DNA of 64,000 bases from Pseudanabaena sp. (GTDB lineage: Bacteria; Cyanobacteriota; Cyanobacteriia; Pseudanabaenales; Pseudanabaenaceae). The stretch's first letter is position 1. Each line of letters opens with the position of its first letter. A program made the position numbers and the translations under genes. Positions 9,680 to 18,990 of this stretch are shown piece by piece. The notes beneath the pieces are model-generated. The model had not been told where the DNA came from and searched no databases. It was given only the letters and a program-made list of their open reading frames with translations. The stretch is from the NCBI GenBank assembly GCA_003249035.1, contig QBMK01000014.1, positions 62,001-126,000 on the forward strand, given 5' to 3'.

Positions 9680-10034
9680 GCTTTGCTAACTCCCTAAATA
9701 CTAAATACTTTTATGTTTAAAAATTATGTGTGAGTAGTATAACAGTTAGCGATCGCATATTTGTTAAAAACCATAATTGTTAAGCTCAGCACTCAACCAT
9801 TGACTTAGCTCTTCGCAACGATCTCAAAATTTTGATGCTGATCAACAAAAAATTTGTGGTTGGATTTACCATGACATGTCGTAATCAAACAAGAAAAGGC
9901 TTGCCAAAAAGCACTTATAGCCAAAAAATAAGAAACCGCCTTTGCTGCTCATAAGCTCAGGCGGAATGTGGTGTGAGGAGTGAACGGAAACTTTCGTCTC
10001 CGCTTACATATATATTGTAGTCTAATCCGCAAGT
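9680..10034. other. 355-bp divergent intergenic region
   Basis: This gap separates leftward trxA from the rightward AmpG-like gene and must hold both promoters. I could not assign -35/-10 boxes with confidence. A weak hairpin (CCGCCT at 9936-9941 with AGGCGG at 9959-9964) lies upstream of the permease gene. No RNA gene or believable small reading frame was found. Confidence 0.4.
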
Positions 10035-11396
10035 ATGAATACAATCGCCCAATTTTTTCGAGTTTTTCAGAGTCGCAAAATGGCGGCTCTTTTTTCACTG
10101 GGCTTTGCGTCAGGGCTACCCTATGCACTCACCGACGATGCATTTCGTGCATGGCTTACCAGTGCTAAGTTTGAGCTTAGTACAATTGGGTGGCTAGGCT
10201 TAGTTTCACTACCATATTCACTCAAATTTCTGTGGTCACCCTTTATCGATCGCTTTGTGCCCCCATTTTTAGGACGGCGTAGGGGCTGGATTTTATTAAC
10301 ACAGGGCTTTTTAATTCTCGCAATTTTGACGATCTCATTACAAATGTTTACAATTGACAAGCTTGACTTGTTCAGTCGTAACGCAGCTTTACCATTTTTA
10401 GCGATCGCTGCTTTGGTTCTTGCTTTTCTGAGTGCCACTCAAGATATTGCGATCGATGCTTATCGTACTGATGTGTTAGAAGTTCAGGAAGTTGGCGCGG
10501 GGATTGGCATTTGGGTAATGGGCTATCGCATCGCATTACTATTTGCAGGATTTGTTGGGTTTAACTTAGCAAGTCGATTTGGTTGGGCTTGGGTATATGT
10601 GTTACTAGCAGTTGTAATGAGTCTTGTACTGATCGCCACATTCATCGCCCCTGAGCCTCCAGAAGCTCATGCTCGTCCTGCGACCTTAGATGAAGCTGTA
10701 GTTAAGCCTTTTCAAGAATTTTTTCAACGCTTAGGTGTGAGGAAAGTTTTATTAATTCTCGTATTCACGATCTTCTATCGTTTTAGCGATGCGATGGTAG
10801 GCAAAATGGCAGTCCCTTTCTTGAAAACGATTTTTGACGATGCCACGATTGGCACGGTCAGACAGGGCATTGGACTGGTTGCAACGATCGTGGGGACTTT
10901 GACTGGGGGCGCAATTCTCAGCAAAATAGGAGTCAACCGCTCTCTATGGGTATTTGGCTTTTTACAATCAATTAGCAATATTGGCTATTATGCGATCGCC
11001 GTTGCTGGAAAAAACGATCTAGTTTTATTAGCAGCTATTAATGTTGAGAACTTTTGCAGTGGGCTAGGAACAGCGGGATTTTTAGGATTTCTGATGGTGC
11101 TATGCAATCCTAATTTTTCAGCGACTCAATTCGCACTGCTTTCGAGTCTATTTGCGGTTGGCCGTGATCTCTTAGCTTCACCATTTTCTGGTGAGTCAGC
11201 CCAATTTATTCAACGCAATATTCCCTATTGGACATCGATTAATCAGAACCTATGGCTTGCAGGCAGTGACGGCAAGGGTTGGGCTTTATTTTTCTTGTTT
11301 ACTTTGGTACTAGCTATCCCAGGCATGATGTTTTTACCATTTTTTGCTCCTTGGAATGGAGAATTTAAAAAAGTGGGTTCTTTGCCAATTGAATAA
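10035..11396 (+). CDS. AmpG-like major facilitator permease
   Basis: A 453-residue MFS transporter with about 12 membrane segments. The N-terminal LFSLGFASGLPYALTDDAFRAWL and the following SLPYSLKFLWSPFIDR match the AmpG family, as does the SATQDIAIDAYRTDVL motif (about 136-151). Known AmpG proteins import anhydro-muropeptides for peptidoglycan recycling. Cyanobacterial homologues are uncharacterised as far as I know, so the substrate is inferred. A conserved Arg-rich loop GRRRGW follows the second membrane pair. It is followed by a short palindrome at the stop codon and a T-tract terminator about 115 bp further on. Confidence 0.82.
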   Translation: MNTIAQFFRVFQSRKMAALFSLGFASGLPYALTDDAFRAWLTSAKFELSTIGWLGLVSLPYSLKFLWSPFIDRFVPPFLGRRRGWILLTQGFLILAILTISLQMFTIDKLDLFSRNAALPFLAIAALVLAFLSATQDIAIDAYRTDVLEVQEVGAGIGIWVMGYRIALLFAGFVGFNLASRFGWAWVYVLLAVVMSLVLIATFIAPEPPEAHARPATLDEAVVKPFQEFFQRLGVRKVLLILVFTIFYRFSDAMVGKMAVPFLKTIFDDATIGTVRQGIGLVATIVGTLTGGAILSKIGVNRSLWVFGFLQSISNIGYYAIAVAGKNDLVLLAAINVENFCSGLGTAGFLGFLMVLCNPNFSATQFALLSSLFAVGRDLLASPFSGESAQFIQRNIPYWTSINQNLWLAGSDGKGWALFFLFTLVLAIPGMMFLPFFAPWNGEFKKVGSLPIE

Positions 11397-11397
11397 A

Positions 11398-11426
11398 AAA
11401 GATGCAGTGCTAAGCACTGCATCTTT
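11398..11426 (+). terminator. Hairpin at the end of the AmpG-like gene
   Basis: Arms AAAGATGCAGTGC (11398-11410) and GCACTGCATCTTT (11414-11426) close on TAA. The arms are A-rich at the 5' side and T-rich at the 3' side, as in a bidirectional terminator, immediately after the stop codon. Confidence 0.65.
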
Positions 11427-11510
11427 GGTTTATTTCACCCGATTGCGCGAGGTGAAGATAGAACAGATTCTAGTAATCTAAATACTCAATGAAGCCTTAA
11501 ACTGACTGCA

Positions 11511-11537
11511 CCCAGCGCACCAACGCTGGGTTTTTTT
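11511..11537 (+). terminator. Rho-independent terminator
   Basis: CCCAGCG (11511-11517) pairs with CGCTGGG (11524-11530) and is followed by seven T residues. This is the most canonical terminator of the window, for rightward transcription from the AmpG-like gene, and it abuts the stop codon of the convergent DUF3120 gene. Confidence 0.85.
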
Positions 11538-12321
11538 ATCCTAAAACAGCAACACTAAAAAATAGTAGATCTACAAAGATTGTTCCTAACACTGCACCAC
11601 CAAAAGCCCAGTAAGCGAGATTAGGCGATCGCATGGCTTTATTCCCAATAATCAAGAGCAAAGCTGCCAAGATACAAGCCCAAGTCATCCCCCAAGGGGT
11701 TTCTACCAAAGTTAAAGCATTTTTTAAAATTGGTTGAGCAAGACTAATGTTTGATTCAACTTGCATCAAGGCTTTCCAACTAGGAAAAAGATGCGCGATG
11801 TAGAAATAGAGATCGGTAATGGCTGTCCCAAATAGTGAGCCTATATAAAACAAGCCGCCGACTCGGTGGGAATCTTGGCGAGTAGCCCAGATCGCCCAAG
11901 GCAAAGCTAAAGCTTCCATTAGTACATGGTAAGCAGGCTCCCAACGCAACCACCCCCAATACAGACAGCCACATAACCAAGTAAGGCTAAAACCCCAAAT
12001 TAGACTGCCCCACATTTGGGTTTTGGATTCTATTCGAAGCTGTTTAGCGATCGCCAGCCAGCCAACCGTACAGATCAAACTAAGCCAAGGCGCATAGCGC
12101 ACTAGGGGTGCTTCAAAAAATACGGGAACAGATACTAAAAAGAGAGCAGCTAGCCATACCAGCCAGTTTTGTAAGAAAGAAGCTTTGGATAGTAAATTTT
12201 TTGATAAATATTCAGGAAGCGCTGACGTAATATTTGCAGTTAAGGATATTTCCTGAACTGGTGATCTGGTACGTTCTAAGGAGCGCTCCTCTAGTTCAAC
12301 CCTGTCAGGAGATAGAAACAA
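11536..12321 (-). CDS. DUF3120 domain integral membrane protein
   Basis: A 261-residue membrane protein of the cyanobacterial DUF3120 family, recognised by the pattern FLQNWLVWLAALFLVSVPVFF, the WGFSLTWLCGCLYWGWLRWEP segment and GSLFGTAITDLYFY. I count about seven membrane segments after a soluble N-terminal stretch of about 45 residues. The family is almost confined to cyanobacteria and has no known function. It is convergent with the AmpG-like gene. Confidence 0.78.
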   Translation of the reverse strand: MFLSPDRVELEERSLERTRSPVQEISLTANITSALPEYLSKNLLSKASFLQNWLVWLAALFLVSVPVFFEAPLVRYAPWLSLICTVGWLAIAKQLRIESKTQMWGSLIWGFSLTWLCGCLYWGWLRWEPAYHVLMEALALPWAIWATRQDSHRVGGLFYIGSLFGTAITDLYFYIAHLFPSWKALMQVESNISLAQPILKNALTLVETPWGMTWACILAALLLIIGNKAMRSPNLAYWAFGGAVLGTIFVDLLFFSVAVLG

Positions 12322-12396
12322 AGTATCTTAAAAAGTTATGTTAATTTTTATTACTTAATATATTAAAAGGCTTTTTTGAGCAATTCAGCACATTCT

Positions 12397-12763
12397 CTAT
12401 CTTTTCTTAATGCGTAAGTTATCTCTCAACCACTGTCGAAATTCTTTGAGGGCTTGGCGATCGCCTAATTCACATCGCTTTTGCACAAACTCCACCACAA
12501 TCGTCGCAGGCAAATTAGGAAAAGACAAACTATGTTCTATTTTGAGATATGTCCCATTTTCTAAGCCTAGAAACTCTAATCTATAGCCGTCATAGATCCA
12601 AATTTTAGGGACTTTGAGTAGCGCATAGATGGGTAAACGGCGATCGCTAGGATTAGTAATGTCAACGACTAAAACCAGATCGGGCGGTGGCTCTTGCCCC
12701 ATCGTAATTACTTCTTGATTACGAATTTTTTGCGATCTCAGAGGGCTTGGTTGCAGCAATCAT
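12397..12763 (-). pseudogene. Uma2-family (DUF820) gene, internally deleted
   Basis: The C-terminal half of a Uma2 protein is intact: PPPDLVLVVDITNPSDRRLPIY, then VPKIWIYDGYRLEFL and a normal tail. An intact family member is about 190 residues; this frame gives at most 120 and has only a TTG start. Just upstream, in another frame, an ATG at 12761-12763 begins MIAATKPSEIA, a typical Uma2 N-terminus, which stops after 14 codons. The gene therefore looks like start and end joined by a deletion of about 80 codons with loss of frame. The Glu of the usual DLVIEVDI motif is Val here. Uma2 proteins have a PD-(D/E)XK fold and unclear function; they are very numerous in cyanobacteria. Confidence 0.65.
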
Positions 12764-12797
12764 GGCGAATTACTCAGATACTACTGAGATTGTAATT

Positions 12798-12836
12798 AAA
12801 AAAGAAAGGCGGTGCAAAGCACCGCCTTTCTTTTTT
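12798..12836. terminator. Palindrome downstream of the PDH E2 gene
   Basis: Arms of 18 bp (12798-12815 / 12819-12836) close on AAA with GC clamps. The arms end in A6 and T6, so the structure can act as a terminator in either direction. It ends 10 bases before the E2 stop codon (12847) and lies beside the decayed Uma2 gene. Confidence 0.75.
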
Positions 12837-12846
12837 GGGATTGTAT

Positions 12847-14163
12847 TTAGAGAGTCAAAGATTGGGAATTGGTTTCAATCAGCTTTGCCAAATCTTGCAA
12901 GAACTGAGCTGCATGAGCGCCATAAATCACACGATGATCGGCAGTGAGATTTACTTGCATTTGACTGCTGACTTTAATTGCACCATCCTTTGTTGCCACA
13001 ACTTGAAGCCGAGAACCGCCAACTGCAAGAATTGCGCCAGTTCCAGGGGGCAAAATCGCATCAAAGCGATCGACACCAAACATACCTAAGTTGGAAATCG
13101 TAAATGTGCCAGAGTTGTATTCATCAGGCTGTAACTGTTTAGCACGGGCACGTTCAACCAGTCCTTTCCAATCACGGGAGAGACTATAGAGGTCGGTTTG
13201 ATCTGCATATTTTAATACAGGCGTAATCAAGCCACCGTCATCCATTGCGACAGCAACGGCAACATTAATACTGCTCTTGTACTCGATACCGCGATCGCTA
13301 TAGCTCGCATTAATTAAGGGATGTTTCTGCAAAGTCACCGCCACAGCCTTGGCGAGCAGCGCCGTCATGGTCACGCCCTTAGTCTTTACTTGCTTATAAA
13401 GAGCATCAAGAGAATCAGTGGTAATCGTATAACCAACGCGGAACACAGGCACTGACAGGCTCTGATTCATGTTGTTGATTACCGCCTTTTGGAAGGTGGT
13501 AAGTGGTTGGGTAGTTCCTAAGGCAACAGGAGCAGCAGCCTTGGCTATGGGTGCAGTGGCAACAGATGGTGTTGGGGCAGATGCCTTGGCAACTGGTGCA
13601 GTTACAGGTTGGAGGAATGCTTCGACATCGGCGGCGGTAATTCGACCATTGGGGCCAGTCCCTGAAATTTTGGTTAAGTCAATACTGTTATCCTTGGCGA
13701 TCCGCTTAGCTCTAGGGGATACAATTTGACGACCTGATGCTTGGGCTGATGCCGATGATTTGCGTGGAGAGGAGACAACCACATCAGGAATTGACGCTAT
13801 TGATGCCGCTGTGGGCGTGGAAACTAATTTAGCAGGTGTTTCTTCAGATTTTTGTGGTGCAGCAGATCCATTTGAAGACGATAATTGTCCAGCTGCTTTT
13901 TGCTTGGCTTCTTCGATTTCGGCTTTGGTCTCAGCAACATATGCGATCGCGGAGCCAACTGGAGCAGATTCACCTGCGGGAGTGACAATCGCGCCAAGAT
14001 AACCTTCGTAAAAGGTTTCGACATCCATATCAGCTTTGTCAGACTCTACAATCACGACAGTTTCGCCTTTTTCCACTTTGTCACCAGGCGATTTCACCCA
14101 AGAGGTAATTTTGCCTTCGGTCATAGTGGAGCTAAGCGCGGGCATGAAAATTTCGTAAATCAT
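12847..14163 (-). CDS. pdhC: Dihydrolipoamide acetyltransferase, E2 of pyruvate dehydrogenase
   Basis: The protein is 438 residues from the ATG at 14161-14163 (MIYEIFMPAL). An in-frame start 51 bp upstream would add an unlikely 17-residue leader. Domains in order: lipoyl domain (1-76, lipoyl Lys43 in VESDKADMD), Ala/Pro linker, E1/E3-binding domain (VSPRAKRIAKDNSIDL.KISGTGPNGRI), a second Ala/Pro/Thr linker, and the acyltransferase core. The active-site segment is DHRVIYGAHAA; the Asp of the usual DHRxxDG is Tyr, as I recall for plastid and cyanobacterial E2. It transfers acetyl from lipoate to CoA. Only one lipoyl domain is present. E1 and E3 genes are not adjacent. Confidence 0.92.
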   Translation of the reverse strand: MIYEIFMPALSSTMTEGKITSWVKSPGDKVEKGETVVIVESDKADMDVETFYEGYLGAIVTPAGESAPVGSAIAYVAETKAEIEEAKQKAAGQLSSSNGSAAPQKSEETPAKLVSTPTAASIASIPDVVVSSPRKSSASAQASGRQIVSPRAKRIAKDNSIDLTKISGTGPNGRITAADVEAFLQPVTAPVAKASAPTPSVATAPIAKAAAPVALGTTQPLTTFQKAVINNMNQSLSVPVFRVGYTITTDSLDALYKQVKTKGVTMTALLAKAVAVTLQKHPLINASYSDRGIEYKSSINVAVAVAMDDGGLITPVLKYADQTDLYSLSRDWKGLVERARAKQLQPDEYNSGTFTISNLGMFGVDRFDAILPPGTGAILAVGGSRLQVVATKDGAIKVSSQMQVNLTADHRVIYGAHAAQFLQDLAKLIETNSQSLTL

Positions 14164-14354
14164 AGGGAATTTGTAAAAATCTATTGCACAACTAACAAAG
14201 TCAATGGCTGACAACGGCTGAGTTCACTAAGCCATCATAAATCTTAACTTGTTTTTGCGATCGCTGACAGCAATTCTCGTTTCAAAGATAAAAGGTTATA
14301 CAAGTGATCCTCTTTTATCTTCGGTGCAGGAAGTAATGGAAACCGAGGTAAAAC

Positions 14355-15893
14355 TTATTCGTTCATTTCTCGATAAATTGTGGCGGTAGATGGTGAGGCT
14401 TGAGTCAGGTATTGGAAAATCCAGAATTTAAATAGACCATCTAGAAACACTGGAACTGTTGCAATAAAAAATTGTGCCAAGACTTTATTTTCAGGCAGTC
14501 CATAATGCTGAAATAAATACGTGATTAATGCATCCCACCCTTCGCTAGAGTGGAATCCCACAAAGGTATCAGTTGAGATAATTATCAAAAAGGCTTTAGC
14601 ATTATCATTAAGGCTATAAAGAATTTCATCCAAAAATTCTTTAATTGTTTTTAGTTCTTTTCGCCCAGAAAGCAGAAAAAGATAAAAGACAAAAGCAGAA
14701 GTAAGATCAGCTAGTAAGTTTTTTACACCATCAAGGCTTTCAGCATTAAATCTTTTTAAAATTTCGACCGATTCTTGCCGTATCAATGCTTCAAGTTCTT
14801 CTGAAGCTTTTTGTTGAGGAGCAGCAGTTTCTTTTTTCTCTTCAGTTTCTTTTTTCTCCGTAGTTTCTTTTTCAGTTTCTTTTTTCTCTACAGGTTGTTG
14901 CTCTTGTGATTGCTCCAGCGCAATTGACTTGATCATGTATTCAAATTCAATTCTTTCTCTAGATAATCGCAGAGCATTAAAGGCTCTTTCCTCGACCGCA
15001 GGGCTAAATTTGACAGCCAGATTATTCGTATCAATAAAGCTATTGATCATCGGACTAAAAATTAGTGCTTTCGACAAAAACTGAACTGCGATTACGGAAA
15101 TCACCAGAATCACAATGTAACGTAAAGCTTCATTAATGCGCTTTCGTGACTGTCTCAGCTCTTCGACAAGATCTTTCTCATAATCAGTATATGAGCCACT
15201 AAGATTACGTTTGATCCGATCAAATGCTTTAAAAAAGGAGCCTGGTAAAATACTTTTCTCGACAGATGTCACTTGCTGAGGAGGTCTATAACTCTTGGAT
15301 TTAGTATTCCTAAAGAGTTGAAATTTTTCGTCAGGTTCTGTGTCAGAGTCCTCTGATTCTAAGTCTTGCCTACCATTAGATATGTTGGTGCTACCTGAAG
15401 GCTTAACAACAACATCAATAATCTGTTCGCTTGCTCGAGTATATCTTTCAAGAGTGTAGTCAATAAAAGCGAGTTTTTGATAAATAGAAAATCTCCGACT
15501 ATTCCCACCTAGTTGATTTGCCGATAATTGTCCATTCCCAACGGGATCATTGTCCTGATTGTTGGCTGCATATTTGGTGATCGCCCTATTTGCTTGATTG
15601 CTGGAGCTTTGAGTCTGCAAATATGGCAGAGAAGCACTAACTTTATAAAAATTCAATCGAGCATTGATGGTTCTGAGATACTTCTGTAGCTGGATCTCAA
15701 ACACACTAAACACACTCTCGCCAAAGCTACCATCGTTAGAAATTTTATTACCTTTGAAGGTTTCTTCTTCAATGCGTTTGATGTTGACAGCCGCTTCAAA
15801 AGCTTCGTCAATTGCTCGCTCTGGCGTATTCTTGACCCAGGACAGTACATTTTGAAAGGGTGATTTGTTGTTTTCTGGGGAGTTGGGGTTCAT
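14355..15893 (-). CDS. pcxA: Proton extrusion protein PcxA (CemA homologue)
   Basis: A 512-residue membrane protein of the PcxA/CemA/YCF10 family. The N-terminal half is soluble (NVLSWVKNTPERAIDEAFEAAV, then Gln/Asn/Ser-rich stretches). A Glu/Lys/Thr-rich low-complexity segment lies near 335-360. About four membrane segments follow, including SFIDTNNLAVKFSPA and a conserved end KFWIFQYLTQASPSTATIYREMNE (about 490-512). PcxA supports light-induced proton release and inorganic-carbon uptake in cyanobacteria; CemA is its chloroplast-envelope counterpart. It is longer than plastid CemA because of the N-terminal region, as in other cyanobacteria. Confidence 0.92.
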   Translation of the reverse strand: MNPNSPENNKSPFQNVLSWVKNTPERAIDEAFEAAVNIKRIEEETFKGNKISNDGSFGESVFSVFEIQLQKYLRTINARLNFYKVSASLPYLQTQSSSNQANRAITKYAANNQDNDPVGNGQLSANQLGGNSRRFSIYQKLAFIDYTLERYTRASEQIIDVVVKPSGSTNISNGRQDLESEDSDTEPDEKFQLFRNTKSKSYRPPQQVTSVEKSILPGSFFKAFDRIKRNLSGSYTDYEKDLVEELRQSRKRINEALRYIVILVISVIAVQFLSKALIFSPMINSFIDTNNLAVKFSPAVEERAFNALRLSRERIEFEYMIKSIALEQSQEQQPVEKKETEKETTEKKETEEKKETAAPQQKASEELEALIRQESVEILKRFNAESLDGVKNLLADLTSAFVFYLFLLSGRKELKTIKEFLDEILYSLNDNAKAFLIIISTDTFVGFHSSEGWDALITYLFQHYGLPENKVLAQFFIATVPVFLDGLFKFWIFQYLTQASPSTATIYREMNE

Positions 15894-16276
15894 GGTTAGG
15901 CGATCGCGACAATGCCTAGAATAAACGAAAAACTAAATAGTAGAGAGTATACTTCGATTCCCTTTTACTCTCTATGGAGAAGTTTCGCTCCAAAACTCAC
16001 TGCCATTGAAGGACTTTAGCAAAGCATTCCAATGTGCTTTGATGCTTATCTACGTCAATTTAACAACCAAGTGATAGCTGCCGTCACATCTCAGATTATT
16101 GCCATCAGTTTTTTGTCAGTACAACTAACCGCGAAGTAAAAAACTTTTAAACTGATACTTACCACCTTTATTATGAATTTTTAAGGGTATGACTGCATAA
16201 AATCAGATTAAGTTTGCCTAACTGTGTAACCAAATGCAATAGCATTTTTTAATTGGCTAATTTAGTTTTGGGTGCA
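15894..16276. other. 383-bp divergent intergenic region
   Basis: This region separates pcxA (leftward) from the cyclophilin gene (rightward). A 9-bp inverted repeat TAGAGAGTA/TACTCTCTA (15941-15949 / 15966-15974) lies about 50 bp upstream of the pcxA start and could be an operator or leader hairpin. No gene or RNA was recognised. Confidence 0.4.
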
Positions 16277-17440
16277 ATGTTGAATCTTAATTTAAATCGT
16301 AATTTAGAGAACCCCAGTGATCTCACCAATCATCAACCAGATCTAGTTGCCGATAGATCTTCTTTGTGGTTAACAGGCGTAATGATCGCTGTCACTTGTC
16401 TCCTTGTAACTTGTTTGAGTATGGTAACGGCGATCGCACCGAGCATGGCTGCATTACCAACAAAAAGTGCGATCAAAGATGCTCGAGTAATATTGAGGAA
16501 TGCTCTTCCGATTGATAGTGAGGTGCTGCGCGATGTCCAGAGTACTTTGGAGCAAATGCCTCGCCAAGCAAATCTGAAGCGATGGAGCAATCTCAAAAGA
16601 GATATTGACAAGATCTCGCAAACCCTAACCCAAAATCAGTCACAATTGATTTCTGAAGTTAGTAGCGATTGCCAAGGGTTAGTAACTGAACATTTGGCTA
16701 GTTTAACTACAGCGCTTGTCCCTTTAGAAGAAGCGATCGCCATCAAAGATCGCAATAGCGTTAAAGCATTATCGGAAAGAGCCTTGGATTATGTAGGTTT
16801 AGTAGAATCTGACTTTATCCAAGCCTTTCCCTTTGAAGTACCTGCCCAATATGCCCAATTGCCCCAGCTCAAGGGACGAGCCCTAGTTGAGCTATCCACC
16901 GAAAAAGGCAACGCCACAATCACGGTTGACGGCTACAATGCGCCAGTCAATGCAGGGCAATTCGTCGATCTCGTTCAGAAAGGTTTTTACGATGGTCTAA
17001 CTTTTACGCGAGCAGATGAAAACTATTACTTGCAGACAGGCGATCCCGAAGGAGCAGTCGATGGCTACATCGATCCTAAAACTAAAAAGTATCGGACTGT
17101 ACCTATCGAAGTGCGCCTCCCCGATCAAAAAGTTCCCACCTATGGCAAAACCTTTGAAGAGATGGGACTATCTGGAACAACCTTGCCAGTTCTGCCTTTT
17201 GCTGCCTTCGGAACTGTTGCCATGGCTCATCCTAATGACGATGCCAATGCCGGTTCCTCTCAGTTTTTCATCTACTTATTTGAATCAGAACTAACCCCAG
17301 CAGGTCTGAATTTACTCGATGGCAACTATACCGTTTTTGGTTATGTCACCGATGGCAAGGAAACTTTGGATAAACTAAGACTAGGTGACAAAATTTTGTC
17401 AGCCCGTGTCATCAGTGGCGCTGAGAATTTAATCAAGTAA
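16277..17440 (+). CDS. CYP38/TLP40-like lumenal peptidyl-prolyl cis-trans isomerase
   Basis: A 387-residue protein starting at the ATG at 16277; a TTG 24 bp upstream is possible. A hydrophobic segment (about residues 35-55) ending in MAALP looks like a signal for export to the thylakoid lumen or periplasm. A helical N-terminal domain (about 60-190, with LRDVQSTLEQMP) precedes the cyclophilin barrel (about 215-385: GRALVELSTEKGNATI, FYDGLTFTRADENYYLQTGDP, GSSQFFIYLF, DGNYTVFGYV). This domain order matches plant CYP38/TLP40 and its cyanobacterial relatives, which take part in photosystem II assembly. Several catalytic cyclophilin residues are altered in this group, so isomerase activity is uncertain. 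Confidence 0.85.
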   Translation: MLNLNLNRNLENPSDLTNHQPDLVADRSSLWLTGVMIAVTCLLVTCLSMVTAIAPSMAALPTKSAIKDARVILRNALPIDSEVLRDVQSTLEQMPRQANLKRWSNLKRDIDKISQTLTQNQSQLISEVSSDCQGLVTEHLASLTTALVPLEEAIAIKDRNSVKALSERALDYVGLVESDFIQAFPFEVPAQYAQLPQLKGRALVELSTEKGNATITVDGYNAPVNAGQFVDLVQKGFYDGLTFTRADENYYLQTGDPEGAVDGYIDPKTKKYRTVPIEVRLPDQKVPTYGKTFEEMGLSGTTLPVLPFAAFGTVAMAHPNDDANAGSSQFFIYLFESELTPAGLNLLDGNYTVFGYVTDGKETLDKLRLGDKILSARVISGAENLIK

Positions 17441-17496
17441 TATTGTGGGTCAAAGCCCCATCACATTGCGATCACAACCAGAGGATAACTAATTTA

Positions 17497-18459
17497 ATGG
17501 GTACTCCCCGCAACGAACCGTATATTTTGAGTTTGCCAAATCCTAGTAGTGCGATCTGTCTTGCTGGGACACGTGAGGAAAACCTAAAGCTACTTGCAGA
17601 AACGACAGGTGTACGGATCATCATGCGGGGACAAGACCTATTAATTGACGGCACGACAGAGCAGATCAGCCTTCTAGAACAGGTGGTTAACGCCCTGAAG
17701 CCTCTGTGGTCGCAGGAAAAAACGATCGCTGCTGTAGATATTCGTGCCGCTCGTGAGGCGATCTCGGAGGAACGCTCTGGCGAATGGCGAGATCGCGCTA
17801 CCATTTCCCGTAACCGACGCGGCGACTCAGTTCAGCCACGCACATATCGCCAGCAGCAATATGTGCAGGCAATGGAAAGTAACGATTTAATCTTTGGTGT
17901 GGGACCGGCGGGTACTGGCAAAACCTATCTTGCTGCAGTAGCTGCAGTGAGCGCATTGCAAAGCAATAAATTTGAGCGAATTATTCTCACCCGCCCCGCA
18001 GTGGAAGCAGGGGAAAGTCTCGGCTTTCTACCTGGCGACTTACAACAAAAGATTGATCCCTATCTACGTCCACTGTATGACGCAATGCACGAAATGATCG
18101 GGGCGGAGAGAGTGCCGCAATTAATGGAGCGTGGCATTATCGAAGTCGCGCCTCTTGCCTATATGCGCGGACGCACCCTCAGTAACTCGTTCATCATCGT
18201 TGATGAGGCACAAAACACAACTGCTGCCCAGATGAAAATGGTCTTAACGCGATTAGGGTTTAAATCGCGTATGGTCGTAACGGGTGACATTACCCAAATT
18301 GATTTACCTCGCCATCAAAAATCTGGCTTAATTATCGCCATGAATATTCTGAAAGGAGTCGAAGGCGTTTCCTTTAACTTGTTTGATAAGAATGATGTAG
18401 TGCGCCATCCACTAGTGCATAACATCATCGCTGCCTATGAAAAGGCAGAAGGAGATTAG
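17497..18459 (+). CDS. phoH: PhoH-like ATPase
   Basis: A 320-residue PhoH protein. I prefer the ATG at 17497, preceded by GAGGATAA, over a TTG at 17443 that lies 2 bases after the cyclophilin stop. The N-terminal KH-like region (about 1-75, LAETTGVRIIMRGQDLLIDG) is followed by the ATPase core: Walker A GPAGTGKT at 136-143 and Walker B FIIVDEAQNTT. PhoH proteins are cytosolic ATPases linked to RNA metabolism and ribosome maturation in bacteria. They are phosphate-regulated in E. coli, but no Pho box was seen here. The 50-bp spacing makes co-transcription with the cyclophilin gene possible. Confidence 0.92.
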   Translation: MGTPRNEPYILSLPNPSSAICLAGTREENLKLLAETTGVRIIMRGQDLLIDGTTEQISLLEQVVNALKPLWSQEKTIAAVDIRAAREAISEERSGEWRDRATISRNRRGDSVQPRTYRQQQYVQAMESNDLIFGVGPAGTGKTYLAAVAAVSALQSNKFERIILTRPAVEAGESLGFLPGDLQQKIDPYLRPLYDAMHEMIGAERVPQLMERGIIEVAPLAYMRGRTLSNSFIIVDEAQNTTAAQMKMVLTRLGFKSRMVVTGDITQIDLPRHQKSGLIIAMNILKGVEGVSFNLFDKNDVVRHPLVHNIIAAYEKAEGD

Positions 18460-18494
18460 CCAGTGGAAACGCAAATAGCCTCTTTTAGCTCAAG

Positions 18495-18602
18495 TAATAC
18501 CAAAACACAAAATGACGTAGCCATTTTGTGTTTTTAAAACCCTTACTGGGTTTGGTTTTTAATTCACAAAAGTGTCGTCACACTTTTGTGAATTGGTATA
18601 AT
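18495..18602 (+). repeat. Two-hairpin MITE-like element A, copy 2
   Basis: About 108 bp, beginning TAATACCAAA and ending TTGGTATAAT, so the ends form an inverted repeat. It contains the left hairpin (ACACAAAATG/CATTTTGTGT), the linker AAAACCCTTACTGGGTTTGG, and the right hairpin AATTCACAAAAGTG/CACTTTTGTGAATT. It fills the gap between phoH and moaD. Confidence 0.88.
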
Positions 18603-18651
18603 TTGCCACAAAAATCTTAGTCCTCATCTCAGCGCCAAGCACTATAAAACG

Positions 18652-18924
18652 ATGCCCCACCAAATAATTTCTGAAGATATTCAAATCACTGTCAAATTAT
18701 TTGCGATTTTTCAAGAGGTGCTCGCTACCAATGAAATGCAAATTAAGCTGGCGTCAGGTACTTCAGTGGTGCAAATTTTTGATCGCCTTGTCAACCAACA
18801 CCCACATCTTGAGAAATGGCGATCGCTAACCCGTTATGCAGTGAATCTCAATTTTGTAGAACCACAGACAATTCTGAAAAATGGCGACGAGGTAGCACTG
18901 ATACCACCCGTGAGTGGTGGATAA
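18652..18924 (+). CDS. moaD: MoaD/ThiS-family sulfur carrier (molybdopterin synthase small subunit)
   Basis: A 90-residue ubiquitin-fold protein: ITVKLFAIFQEVL at the start, GDEVALIPPVSGG at the end. The C-terminal Gly-Gly is the residue pair that is adenylated and thiocarboxylated. The IPPVSGG ending is the MoaD form. It would act with MoaE to insert sulfur into precursor Z in molybdenum cofactor synthesis. No other moa gene is in the window, so a related sulfur-carrier role cannot be excluded. Confidence 0.85.
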   Translation: MPHQIISEDIQITVKLFAIFQEVLATNEMQIKLASGTSVVQIFDRLVNQHPHLEKWRSLTRYAVNLNFVEPQTILKNGDEVALIPPVSGG

Positions 18925-18933
18925 AGTAAAACT

Positions 18934-18974
18934 CAAAAAGCAAAGCGCCCACTAAGCGGGCGCTTTGCTTTTTG
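18934..18974. terminator. Palindrome between convergent moaD and DUF2949 genes
   Basis: CAAAAAGCAAAGCGCCC (18934-18950) pairs with GGGCGCTTTGCTTTTTG (18958-18974). The 7 bases between become GC-TAA-GC if one A is restored to G, matching the clamp pattern of the other palindromes. A5 and T5 flanks suit a bidirectional terminator between two convergent genes. Confidence 0.8.
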
Positions 18975-18990
18975 GGATCGTCAAAGCTAA

